A DNA stretch of 64,000 bases, taken from Trachythela sp. YZ-2020 (lineage: Eukaryota > Cnidaria > Anthozoa > Malacalcyonacea > Clavulariidae). The stretch covers positions 3,348,001-3,412,000 of the forward strand of contig JADLSH010000279.1 in the NCBI GenBank assembly GCA_016169945.1, read 5' to 3'. The first letter of the stretch is position 1. Each line of letters starts with the position of its first letter. The notes beneath the pieces are model-generated. The model made no database searches, had not been told where the DNA came from, and saw only the letters and a program-made list of their open reading frames with translations. A program made the translations under genes and the position numbers. Below are positions 11,545 through 22,500 of this stretch, in pieces.

Positions 11545-12005
11545 AATGCTGACATCCTGGTCATGTTGATGCAAATTTGTGTTTTGCATTTGCGTCACTT
11601 GGAAGTTGAAGACACTCCCCATTTCCGTTGCAAATTATGAAAATGACAATAATTTGATCTAACAATATAGCCAAACTATAGGTGCAGTTCTTTTCAACAT
11701 AAAGAAGATGTTTTGAATTCGCGAAACAGACTTCCTAACTCGCCTGACGTCAAGAAACACTCACTCGAAAACTTGTACAGTATACTTATGAATAATTCTG
11801 CAAAATATGTTTCGAGGTTTGAAACGTATATAGTTTTTTAGAGCTTGGATATTTATCCGAAGAAACAGATATAGATTGGTGCTCTTCAAATCCTCTCATA
11901 CTACTGCATGAATACCTGAAGTACAAAGTGCACTAATTTCCCGTGTTGTCAAAAATGGAAAGAAGCTATATCGTACCCGGTAGCATGTCAGCATTGACCA
12001 GGATG
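11545..12005. repeat. Inverted segment inside cassette B
   Basis: The sequence between about 11,568 and 11,985 is the reverse complement of the gene-less cassette interior (compare 900-1260 and 13,150-13,640). It is bracketed by inverted copies of a GACATCCTGGTC / GACCAGGATGTC word. It contains CACTTGGAAGTTGAAGACAC, the complement of the forward-copy phrase. Confidence 0.7.
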
Positions 12006-12166
12006 TCAACGTCCGTGTGGCAGACAGTGGTCGTTTAAGGCATCTGCAGCAGCACTTCCTGCGATAGTAACTCCTAGTATATTAACTAGTTATTATCTCG
12101 CTAGCAGGTTACAGTATGGGTGTGTTTGGGTGTTTGTCTGCTAGGAGGATAACTAAAAAGCTATAA

Positions 12167-12278
12167 TTAACCCATTAATGGCAGTACCCTACCACTGACG
12201 AGTAAAATACTCTGGCGTTAGACAGAGTAAAATACTAAAGTAAGGCGCATCTGGGTGCATTGCCAGCTAATGGGTTAA
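12167..12278. mobile_element. TTAA-flanked MITE, cassette B copy 1
   Basis: Starts TTAACCCATTAATGGCAG and ends TGCCAGCTAATGGGTTAA. First of three head-to-tail copies separated by the spacer CAAGAGACACTGGCAGATAG. Confidence 0.65.
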
Positions 12279-12304
12279 CAAGAGACACTGGCAGATAGTT
12301 TTGA

Positions 12305-12416
12305 TAACGATTAACTGGCAGTACCCTACCACTGGTGAGTAAAATAGTCTGGCGTTAGACAGAGTAAAATACTAAAGTAGGGTGCGTCTTGGCGCATTGC
12401 AAGCTAATCGGTTTAC
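12305..12416. mobile_element. TTAA-flanked MITE, cassette B copy 2
   Basis: Same orientation and spacer. The left end is mutated (ATAACGATTAACTGGCAG) and the right end reads GCTAATCGGTTTAC, so both TTAA sites are damaged. The interior is intact. Confidence 0.55.
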
Positions 12417-12440
12417 AAGAGACACTGGCAGATAGTTTTG

Positions 12441-12561
12441 TTAACCCATTAAATGGCAGTACCCTACCACGTACGGACGAGTAAAATTGTCTGGCTTTAG
12501 GTAGAGTAAAATAAATACTAAAGTAGGGTGGGTCTGGGCACATTAACAGCTAATGTGTTAA
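12441..12561. mobile_element. TTAA-flanked MITE, cassette B copy 3
   Basis: Starts TTAACCCATTAAATGGCAG and ends CAGCTAATGTGTTAA. It differs from copies 1 and 2 by CCACGTACGGACGAG in the interior, a variant shared with the second copy of cassette C at 43036-43151. Confidence 0.6.
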
Positions 12562-12832
12562 ACATTTTAATACGAGAATTTGTGGAGCTCATGCGCATAG
12601 GACAAGGACAAATCGATTAAATTATGGTTCGATTTGAATGAAAACTGGATGAGAAATTTACAAAAGTTTGTCTTACTAATTCCCAGACTGAAGAGAACTG
12701 AATGCATAATTAGTGCATGTATAATTTATGCATAAATACTTGAATTAATTTGCTGGCTGAGGTATACAGTCTCTGAGCACATTTTGGGCACATTGATTAT
12801 ACAATAGAATATCTACTCAATAAAATTGTGAA

Positions 12833-14508
12833 AAAAGATTCTTATATAGTTTGGCGTGTTATTGTAGGACAAAAACTACTTTAGAATATACAGTCTTTAA
12901 AATGCCTATAATCGTTACGTGTTTAGCTTACGTGTTTTGCGGTTATTTTAGATCTATTTATCCCAGTCATTTTCGTCATTTCGTCATTTCGTCAGTAAGT
13001 TGTTCCAGCAATTTGTTATCGTCTTGCAATTCAACAACTTGTTAACAAGATGCGAGTGACAACCTTGTAGGCGTAGCAACATCATAAAATGACAATATTG
13101 TTACAATTTGTTGACAAGCTTGCTATACAAGCCTGTTGGAATTGGTTATTTGCATAGACTTCATGCTAACATCCTACGATATAGCTTCTTTCCATTTCTG
13201 ACAACACGGGAAACTTGTGCACTTTGTACTTCATGTGTTCATGCAGTATGAGGGGATTCGAAGAGCTCCCCATCGATATCTGTTTCTTCGGATAGATATC
13301 TAAGCTCTAAAAACTACCTGACTGTGTTTTTAACACCACCTAACGCATTTCTGATTTGCTGGGTTGGTGCATGTTCTACAAATATTCCGGTTGTGTTTAT
13401 ACCTAACAAGTTAGGAGTTTTTGTTTCAGACTTCGAAACATACTTTGCAAAATTATTCATAAGCACAGTACAAGTTTTCGAGTGTTTCCTAACGTCAGTC
13501 TTTCTGCCAAAGATAGGAAGTCTGTTTCGCGAATTCAAAACATCTTCTTTGTGTTGAAGAGAACTGCACCTAGTTTGGCTATATTGTTAGATCAAATTTT
13601 TCTAATTATTGTAATTTCATACGCAAATGCAGACGCAAATGCAAAACACAAATGTATCAGTCAACTGTATACAGCTATTTCAACAAAAGGCAGAATATAT
13701 AGAATTGAAATTCTCAACCCGGGCTAAAATATAAAGTTTATCTAGAGCATTTGATACGTTATACTTAGGTCGTTAACTAATTCAATGTGATTGACTGTGA
13801 TTGTTCAACGTATTTATACCGTTGTAGTATTAGAGTGGCTGTAGTTTTAAAGAGATGTGTCATTGATTGGGATAGGAAAGGGCAAACTTAAAAATGTTGC
13901 AAAAATGAACTTATTAGCTGGCAATGCGCCCAGATGCGCCCTACTTTAGTATTTTACTCAGTCTAACGAACGCCAGACGATTTTACTCGTCAGTGGTAGG
14001 CTACTGCCAGTTAATGGGTATAATATAATTAGTCCTTCATAAATATGTAGCTTATTTTTAGTATTTAGATAATAGTTAACGATAAAGATCGCTTCATTGG
14101 TTTGTTCTATAGCTCTCTTGACATATTTGGTAAAATATGATAAATGAAGATTTAGTTCAACACGAGGAGTAATGTTTTTAAGAAGATAGCTGGTGTTAAA
14201 CTTTGTTGCACTGCTGGAGCTCAGGCGTAAGCCAGCTTATTTTGAAAGCTTTGTAACACTACGATCTAGCATTCGCAGTCCCCCTGGAAATGTAAGGCAC
14301 CTTGCATGGTACACCATTGTGCATAGTCTGTCTGGGTCTCCTACCCATTGTATTGTACTTAATATATTTACTAGTTATTACCTCGCCAGGAGGTTATGTT
14401 TCGACCTTGGTTTGTTTGGGTGTTTGTCTCTTTGCAGGATTTAACTAAAAAGCTATAATAATGAAACATTTTAAGGAGATGAAACATTCCCATATCTCAG
14501 GCGAATTT
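12833..14508. repeat. Gene-less cassette, tandem unit 1
   Basis: Starts in the head word AGATTCTTATATAGTTTGGC and runs through the AACTTGTTAACAAG-containing interior and CGAGTGTTTCCTAACGTCAG. Its tail differs from cassettes A-C (ATTCTCAACCCGGGCTAAAA). It includes one reversed TTAA MITE at 13910-14025. The following unit repeats almost all of it. No gene seen. Confidence 0.7.
13910..14025. mobile_element. TTAA MITE, reverse orientation, tandem unit 1
   Basis: Reads TTATTAGCTGGCAATGCG at the left and CTGCCAGTTAATGGGTA at the right, that is the reverse complement of the copies in cassettes A and B. The flanking TTAA words are degraded. Confidence 0.6.
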
Positions 14509-16330
14509 CTTGCGAAAGATTCTTATATAGTTTGGCGTGTTATTGTAGGACAAAAATTACTTTAGAATATACAGTCTTTAAAATGCCTTTAATCCTAACG
14601 TGTTTTGCGGTTATTTTAGATCTATCATTTTCGTCATTTCGTCAGTAAGTTGTTCCAGCAATTTGTTATCGTCTTGCAATTCAACAACTTGTTAACAAGA
14701 TGCGAGTGACGGCAATCTTGTAGGCGTAGCAACATCATAAAATGACAATATTGTTACAATTTGTTGACAAGCTTGCTATACAAGCCTGTTGAGTGTTGGA
14801 ATTGGTTATTTACATAGATTTCATGCTAACATCCTACGATATAGCTTCTTTCCATTTTTATAACAAGGGCAATTTGTGCACTTTGTACTTCATGTGTTCA
14901 TGCAGTATGAGGGGATTCGAAGAGCTCCCCATCGATATATGTTTCTTCGGATAGATATCTAAGCTCTAAAAACTTCCTGACTGCGTTTTTAACTCCACAA
15001 AACGCATTTCAGATTTGCTGCATGTTCTACAAATAGTCCGGTTGTGTTTATACCTAATAACTTAGGAACCTTTCGTTTCAGACTTCGAAACATACTTTGC
15101 AAAATTATTCATAAGCACAGTACAAGTTTTCGAGTGTTTCCTAACGTCAGGCGATATACGCTTTCTCCCAAAGATAGGAAGTCTGTTTCGCGAATTCAGG
15201 AACTTTTCGTTTCAGACTTTGCAAAATTATTCATAAGCACAGTACAAGTTTTCTAGTGTTTCCTAACGTCAGGCGATATACGCTTTCTGCCAAAGATAGG
15301 AAGTCTGTTTCGCGAATTCAAAACATCTTCTTTGTGTTGAAGAGAACTGCACCTAGTTTGGCTATATTGTTAGATCAAATTATTGTAATTATTGTAATAT
15401 CATAATTTGCAACGGAAATCGGGAGTGTCTTCAACTTCCAAGAGACGCAAATACAAAACACAAATGCATCAGTCAACTGTATACAGCTATTTCAACAAAA
15501 GGCAGAATATATAGAATTGAAATTCTCAACCCGGGCTAAAATATAAAGTTTATCTAGAGCATTTGATATGTTATACTTAGGTCGGGAACTAATTCAATGT
15601 GATTGACTGTGATTGTTCAACGTATTTATACCGTTGTAGTATTAGAGTGGCTGTAGTTTTAAAGAGATGTGTCGTTGATTGGGATAGGAAAGGGCAAACT
15701 TAAAAATGTTGCAAAAATGAACTTATTAGCTGGCAACGCGCCCAGATGCGCCCTACTTTAGTATTTTACTCAGTCTAACGAACGCCAGACGATTTTACTC
15801 GTCAGTGGTAGGGTACTGCCAGTTAATGGGTATAATATAATTAGTCCTTCATAAATATGTAGCTTATTTTTAGTATTTAGATAATAGTTAACGATAAAGA
15901 TCGCTTCATTGGTTTGTTCTATAGCTCTCTTGACATATTTGGTTAAATATGATAAATGCAGATTTAGTTCAACACGAGGAGTAATGTTTTTAAGAAGATA
16001 CCTGGTGGTAAACTTTGTTGCACTGCTGGAGCTCAGGCGTAAGCCAGCTTATTTTGAAAGCTTTGTAATACTACGATCTAGCATTCGCAGTCCCCTTGGA
16101 AATCGTCAATGTAAGGCACCTTGTATGGTACACCATTGTGCATAGTCTGTCTGGGTCTCCTACCCATTGTATTGTACTTAATATATTTACTAGTTATTAC
16201 CTCGCCAGGCGGTTATATTTCCACCTTGGTTTGTTTGTGTGTTTGGGTGTTTGTCTGTTTGCAGGATTTAACTAAAAAGCTATAATAATGAAACATTTTA
16301 ATGAGATGAAACATTCCAATATCTCCGGCG
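14509..16330. repeat. Gene-less cassette, tandem unit 2
   Basis: A direct duplicate of 12,833-14,508. It adds an internal duplication of the CGTTTCAGACTTTGCAAAAT region (15,070-15,300), where AAGATAGGAAGTCTGTTTCG appears twice about 125 bases apart. It contains the reversed TTAA MITE at 15721-15832. No gene seen. Confidence 0.75.
15721..15832. mobile_element. TTAA MITE, reverse orientation, tandem unit 2
   Basis: Counterpart of 13910-14025, with only scattered differences. It was copied with the unit. Confidence 0.6.
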
Positions 16331-17285
16331 AATTTCTTGCGAAAGATTCTTATATAGTTTGGCGTGTTATTGTAGGACAAAAACTACTTTAGAATATACA
16401 GTCTTTAAAATGCCTTTAATCCTTACGTGTTTAGCATACGTGTTTTGCGGTTATTTTAGATCTATTTATCCCAGCTATTTTCGTCATTTCCTCAGTAAGT
16501 TGTTCCAGCAATTTGTTATCGTCTTGCAATTCAACAACTTGTTAACAAGATGCGAGTGACAACCTTGTATGCGTAACAACATCATAAAATGACAATATTG
16601 TTACCACTTGTTGACAAGCTGTTGGAATTGGTTATTTACATAGATTTCATGCTGACATCCTACGATATAGCTTCTTTCCATTTTTTATAACACGGGAAAT
16701 TTGTGCACTTTGTACTTCATGTGTTCATGCAGTATGAGGGGATTCGAAGAGCTCCCCATCGATATCTGTTTCTTCGGATAGATATCTAAGCTCTAAAAAA
16801 CTACCTGACTGCATTTTTAACTCCACATAACGCATTTCTGATTTGCTGGGTTGCTGCATGTTCTACAAATATTCCGGTTGTGTTTATACCTAATAACGTA
16901 GGAAATTTTCGTTTCAGACTTCGAAACATATTTTGCAAAATTATTCATAAGTACAGTATTGTAATTTTCATCATTTGCAACGGAAATGGGGAGTGTTTTC
17001 AACTTCCAAGTGACGCAAATGCAAAACACAAATGCATATAATGGTTTATAATGGTTCTACATCTTATTTGTTTTCGAATGTAACTCCATAGAATCGGCAA
17101 ATTAAATCTGGTGAGAGAAAAGCACATATATATAATTATATATGATTTGTTCAATTTAGTTTTTTCTATTTGATAAACACACAGATAGGTAACATTCCTG
17201 ATATAAGTCATTATGCATGTGTGAGGTCAGTTACCGCCTACGCAATGATACATTTAATGACTATTGAAATAAGTCAGCATGTATA
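16331..17285. repeat. Gene-less cassette, tandem unit 3 (truncated)
   Basis: Head and interior match 573-1490 more closely than the two preceding units, including the tail phrase TTATGCATGTGTGAGGTCAG. It breaks at about 17,285 after AGTCAGCATGTATA, where foreign sequence starts. Confidence 0.7.
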
Positions 17286-17665
17286 CAGCTAATTGCATAA
17301 AGGTTGTCCTCCGACAAAGCTAAAAGTAAAAGCCAAGCGCGAAAAGTTCGATGGGATTTATGTATTAAATATTCATCTCGCACATTGATTCATACGGAAA
17401 AAAGCTTGACCATGCAGCAAGCCAAGTTTGAGTCCCTTGAGAACGCTAATGAATATATTGTTATTATGAAATTCCCTCATAATTATTCAATCCGCATGCC
17501 AAACGGCAGAACAAGACTATGATTTAAAGTTACGTCCCAGCGTGGCCGCGATAGCATAATTGTCCCTTGAAAACAAGTAAAATACCTCTTACGAATTGCA
17601 GACTGTTACGTTTTGTGTTAAAAATGCCTCGTGCGTACAGTCACGATTTGCGATGGAGAGCTATG
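17286..17665 (+). mobile_element. Insert ending in a transposase-like N-terminal stub
   Basis: This segment replaces cassette sequence; the cassette resumes at about 17,666 with GTAATGCCGTCACATGCTC. Near its right end an ATG at 17624 opens the short peptide MPRAYSHDLRWRA. That resembles the start of Tc1/mariner-like transposases (a K/R-x-Y-S-x-D-L-R-x-R pattern, from memory). The frame is cut off by the junction. It is either a truncated transposon or the 5' end of a retrocopied gene. Confidence 0.4.
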
Positions 17666-18040
17666 TAATGCCGTCACATGCTCAGTGTTAAGCCCACATA
17701 ACTCACAATATAGATTTTTGTTTTATTTATTATCACCGTTCAAATCACAGAATCACTTGCCAACACAACCTCGTACCACAATCTCTATAATCACCTATAT
17801 TCTATCACTAACTTGTAATCACACCCCAATATATACGGTATATATAAACCAAAGCATTTAAACTCAGCATTAAAAATCGATGCGCAACAGGCGATCAGCG
17901 ATGGTTTTATTCGCATTATCGTTGGAGCAGTTCTATCTAAAATCACTTTATATTTGAAATCAGTACACAATCACTAAACACAGGGCAAGACGTCAAACAT
18001 CTCTACATTTGGGCGCATTGCAAGCTAATGGGTTAACATT
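17666..18040. repeat. Cassette tail remnant
   Basis: Matches the cassette tail from GTAATGCCGTCACATGCTC to GGGCAAGACGTCAAACA, then jumps to the right end of a TTAA MITE (GCAAGCTAATGGGTTAAC at about 18,021-18,038). This marks the right edge of the first cassette cluster. Confidence 0.65.
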
Positions 18041-19483
18041 TTATTAGTAGATGTTCATGAAAAGTTGTCAGTCAATTTGTTTTTTGAAATAGTGACCGAA
18101 GTATAATTTTGGGCTCATAATGACCATTGGCTTTCTGGGTAAGATCTTGCGTGACCCTGCTTGTTTCGTTAACATGCATATCCACAAAAATCCATGATTT
18201 ATGATTATTTCTGTCAAAATATCTCGAGAACTAAGAAAGATAGCAAAAATCGGTAAGGGAGATTTATGTATCATTTTAAAAGTTCTTTCAAATAAGACAA
18301 ACTAAATTTTATTGCCATATCCCTTTAATAGTGTCGTTAAAATAAAGATAATGAAGCGACAATTGAAACACTAAATTTGTAGATGACTGCAATTTTCGGT
18401 GATATTTGTTCGGCTCCAGTGAGCTCCATATATATATATATATATATATGTATATAATGTTCGACCAATAGGCCAAGTGAAGCCAAGATGGCGGGAATTG
18501 ACGTCCAAATCTGTGAAGGTCATAAACAGTTTTCATACGATTTTTTTCCAGCTAATTCCAGTACTTTTCTAACGGATCGTATCGCTAATCAAGTTATTAG
18601 TTTATAAAATCATAATGTTATTCTTTAAATCGAAGTCAGCTCGTGCAAGTGACATCATGCACAACTCGTAATTGTTTGGTTTATTTAGCATGACGTAATA
18701 TTCTCGCGTGACTACACGAGCCGACTGATACAAACTTGCTGGTCCCGACGACCACGTTTCCCTTGAAAAGTTCCCTGTACAAGGGCACCGGAGTTCAATG
18801 AAAGCCGCACTAAAAATATATCAGCCCCCTCTCCCAGGATGAGACAATTCAAGATATCTGCCCGTATCTCGCTGGCACTTCAATGCTTAATGCGGTGTAC
18901 TTGGGCTGATATATAAATTTAATAAAGGCCGGAAATTAAAATCTCTCAAAAGTTTCAGCTGTAAACAGAAAATCAGAAGTGCCTCATACATATAGTCTTG
19001 TTCATCAATTGTATAACAAACAATGATGGTCTATCAAGAGTAAATGGGCATCGTGTCAAAGTGCTGTAAATCGAATATTTCGACCACAACGAGTTTCACT
19101 TTGTTTTAAACAGTAGATAACGTGTTAAATTTACGGCTTAGAAATAGACCGTCATGCATTCTATTTGATGTCACAAATCATCACCCATGTTATGAGGGTA
19201 GAAGCGAATTAGATTCTTTCATTTCTTGCTGTTCATTATTCTTTTATTTGATTCCACCATGGATCCCTTATCCATTATTTCGCATTATTAAAACTCAAAT
19301 ATTCATTATTAATTCCCTTAATGAATTATGTATCATGCAATATCTCGTTTCAACCACGAACAGTTAACTTCACAAAACGTCCTGCAAGGTCCAACGGTGT
19401 CTCAACACCATTCAAAGAACACATGCTCAATCTTACCGATTTTTGAAACCTCTACTCCAAGGTCGGTGAATTCCAGTGAAGAT
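18041..19483. other. Spacer downstream of EXOC7
   Basis: No gene recognised. It contains an (AT)n microsatellite at about 18,428-18,450. A candidate EXOC7 polyadenylation signal, AATAAA on the minus strand, is at 19243-19248, roughly 240 bases past the stop codon. Confidence 0.5.
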
Positions 19484-19586
19484 TTAAGCAGATAAATCGA
19501 ACAATGTTGATAATTGCTTCTCGACTTCCTCCGGGGTATACTTGATGTATTTCTCAACGTTCTTTGTAAATTGTATGGCAGTGTAT
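19484..19586 (-). CDS. EXOC7: EXOC7 exon 25 (stop codon)
   Basis: Encodes YTAIQFTKNVEKYIKYTPEE then VEKQLSTLFDLSA and TAA. This is the conserved basic C-terminus that binds phosphoinositides in Exo70. Phase 2 in. Confidence 0.95.
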
Positions 19587-22500
19587 CTAAAAATGTATAG
19601 GTTTTCGGTTTGACAATTGAACTTAAAGGAACCAACTTTTAATTTTGAAAGGCTGATGACAGTGATGTTGATTTTTGTAGTATAGTGATTTGTCTACGTG
19701 CATTTCACCTTTGCATAGTGGTGGTGGTGGTGAGAATATTTGATAGTGGTTGTGACATACGCAAATATGGTGGTGATGATGATTATGACAGAGCTGATGA
19801 TGGTGGCAATTATAGTGAGGGCGTTGATCACGATGTAATAATGATTATGATCGTGGTACACCACTGATGATGATGGTGTCAATGATGGTGGTAGATATTA
19901 TGGTGATTGATGGTGACAATTAGGGCGATTATGTTGATGGTGATTATAATAGTGGTGATGATGAAGTTGCAAGTGATAATGATGGTAACAGTATTGTGAC
20001 AAACGTTTTGGTGACAATTATGATAGTGATGGTGGCAATTATGGTAATGATGTTGACCATGATGTAGTAACGATGATGAAACTACAGATGATAACAGTAG
20101 TGATGATAATTATGACAGTGATGAAGATTGATATTGGCAATTATGCCAATGACGATGGTGATGATGGTAATGATGATGATGATCATGGTGGTAGTGATGA
20201 TGATGATGATGATGATGATGATCATGGTGGTAGTGATGATGGTGGTGGTGATGATGGTGATGGTTGTGGTGATAATGATGATGATGGTGGTGATGGTGGT
20301 GATAATGATGATGATGATCATGGTGGTAGTGATGATGGTGATGATGATGATCATGGTGGTAGTGATGATGGTGGTGGTGATGATGGTGATGGTTGTGAGA
20401 CGATAATTTACTAGAGACAACAATACAATATCTCGATGGGCCTTCGCTCGAAACGTCGAAGTTCTTATTGTACTTTTCAGGTAGTATCTCCTATGCCCCA
20501 ACTCGTTCCTACATTGACCAATTTAGCCACATTTAATTTTTTTGACGGGAAGATTCACCTAATCATAAAACGGAACGAAAACTGAAAATCTGTTCCATTT
20601 CATGTGTGCTATTAAAGAAACCAAATCGTAGCCTTAGGAAACCATTTCTCTTTTTGACATAGAATTGGTGCATGGTTTGTTCAATTTTTGACATTACTTC
20701 GGAACTGTCATTATTTATACCCGACATTATTGTATTACAACAATACAATACTCTCTTAATGATACTCTACTGGTGATGGTTGTTACTTACTTTCCCTGAA
20801 AAGAGCGGTAGTTATTTACAATCAAATTGATATTATCTTGACGTAATTGATCCCTCAGGTTTTCATCTGGTACGGCATAGGTCTTTTGTGTTTGACAGAT
20901 CTCTTCAAACTCACTGTTAAAACCCTGAATGAATGAATGATAGACATACATTAACTAATCTTATTTATAACTGGAAAGCTTTATCAGAAAGAAACTTAAA
21001 CTGAACTATAGAGGTTTTGCACATGACTAAATTCTGAAATCTTTAACGTGCAACCTATAAAGCTGGCTGTTAAACATGTTTTGTATGTCATTATAACAAT
21101 TATTCATAACAAATTTCAAGTCGATACAAGAATTCCCTCGGGAGTTTGAATAATTCGTATTGCTGACGTCAGCAATATGTTCTAATGCCGTTAAAAACTA
21201 CGTTTTTTTCCAAACCTAACGCGAAAAACTTAGGTTAGCTTTTAAAAGCAATATATAGTATCATAGTAAAGAGAATATAGACACATATAGTGTCATAGTA
21301 AACAGAATATAGAAGCATTTGTGTTTTGGCCGCCATGTTGGATGGCAGGTGGATGCATCCTTCATCGGCCTAGACTCTATTTACCAGTAAGGGAGATCTC
21401 TTACTGGTTCATTGTTTTTCAGTATTGTAAAATTACCAAAAAAGTAATGAGTAAAAATTACAATTACTTCTCTGGAAAAGTAATTATTACAAATTACTTT
21501 CTTTCATATAAATTAGTAATTACTTGTTAAAAAGTAATTAATTACTTTTCAGATTACTTTTTCTTTATAAGATATTGATGTTGTTTTCGCATTGTCCAAA
21601 GCAAGGCTACACAACAGTACAATGTCATGAAGTATTTACCATGATCTGTGATCGCCGTTCAGTGACACCTCAGGCCTCTATAAGCGAATTTCCTTAAGCA
21701 AATTTCCTTTTGGAAAATTTTGGAATTGGGTATTGGGTAAATTGACGTTTTATAGGCATAAATGCGCCTATAAATATGCGACTTATAGGAGAAAATCGTC
21801 GAACCAGATGCGCGAATTTGAAATATTCTGGGTGCAATTAATATCAAAATATCAATGGTATTATAAACGGTAATAACTATTATCATTAACCATATAACTA
21901 CAATTTATAATAGACAATGTTGATAATTTAAAACATAAAAAGTATTTGTATCATTAAAAAAGGTATTCTGTTCATGTCTGTCTAATTCGCAAATTTTGAC
22001 GGTTTAAAGGCGCATGCGCCTATATTCGGATATAAGCGCATGCGCCTTTATCTTTGCGCTAAACTGTTCGCAGCAATTTCTTTTAAATACAGCAGAAAAC
22101 CATATTGTACGAAGACTTTGTCAATTGTCACTGAGGTGAAATTAATCTAATAACTGCATAATAAAGGAATCTGCTCGTACCTTAAACTTATCTTTAAACC
22201 AAGTTGTTTTGCTGACTAACCTAGAACATTTGTGTGGTAAATTCAATCTTAATTCAGGGCGGGTAATTAAAAGATCTGAAATAATTAACTATAAACCAAC
22301 CGTGTTTAAACTGGATAGCTCAATCAGTTCTAAACTGTTCTCCTTAGAGGTCCAGCAAAGGGCCCTGGTTAGCCAGTGCTTGTCTCAAATGCTAACAAAG
22401 TTGTACACATTGACTCACTTTAGCATCTTTACTTTGAGTAAAAGGCTTGTCCATTTCCAGTAATAAGTTCATGATTTTTGTCCAACTGAATAATAAAGGT

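Larger units (their letters stand above)
10276..12832. repeat. 5' flank and tail of cassette copy B
   Basis: Begins near-identical to 5797-6000 and carries the common tail to about 11,540. It is then interrupted by an inverted segment (11,545-12,005) and resumes with the TCTGCAGCAGCACTTCCT region, three TTAA MITEs, and the unit end ATCTACTCAATAAAATTGTG at about 12,825. Cassette C ends with the same words at about 43,425. Confidence 0.7.

Noticed and set aside
12167..12561. Telomere-like TTAACCC words
   Set aside because: They are the TTAA plus CCC termini of a MITE, not a (TTAGGG)n-type tandem repeat.
19685..20501. Asp/Gly-rich and Ile/Thr-rich ORFs
   Set aside because: Products of the GAT trinucleotide repeat on both strands inside an EXOC7 intron.
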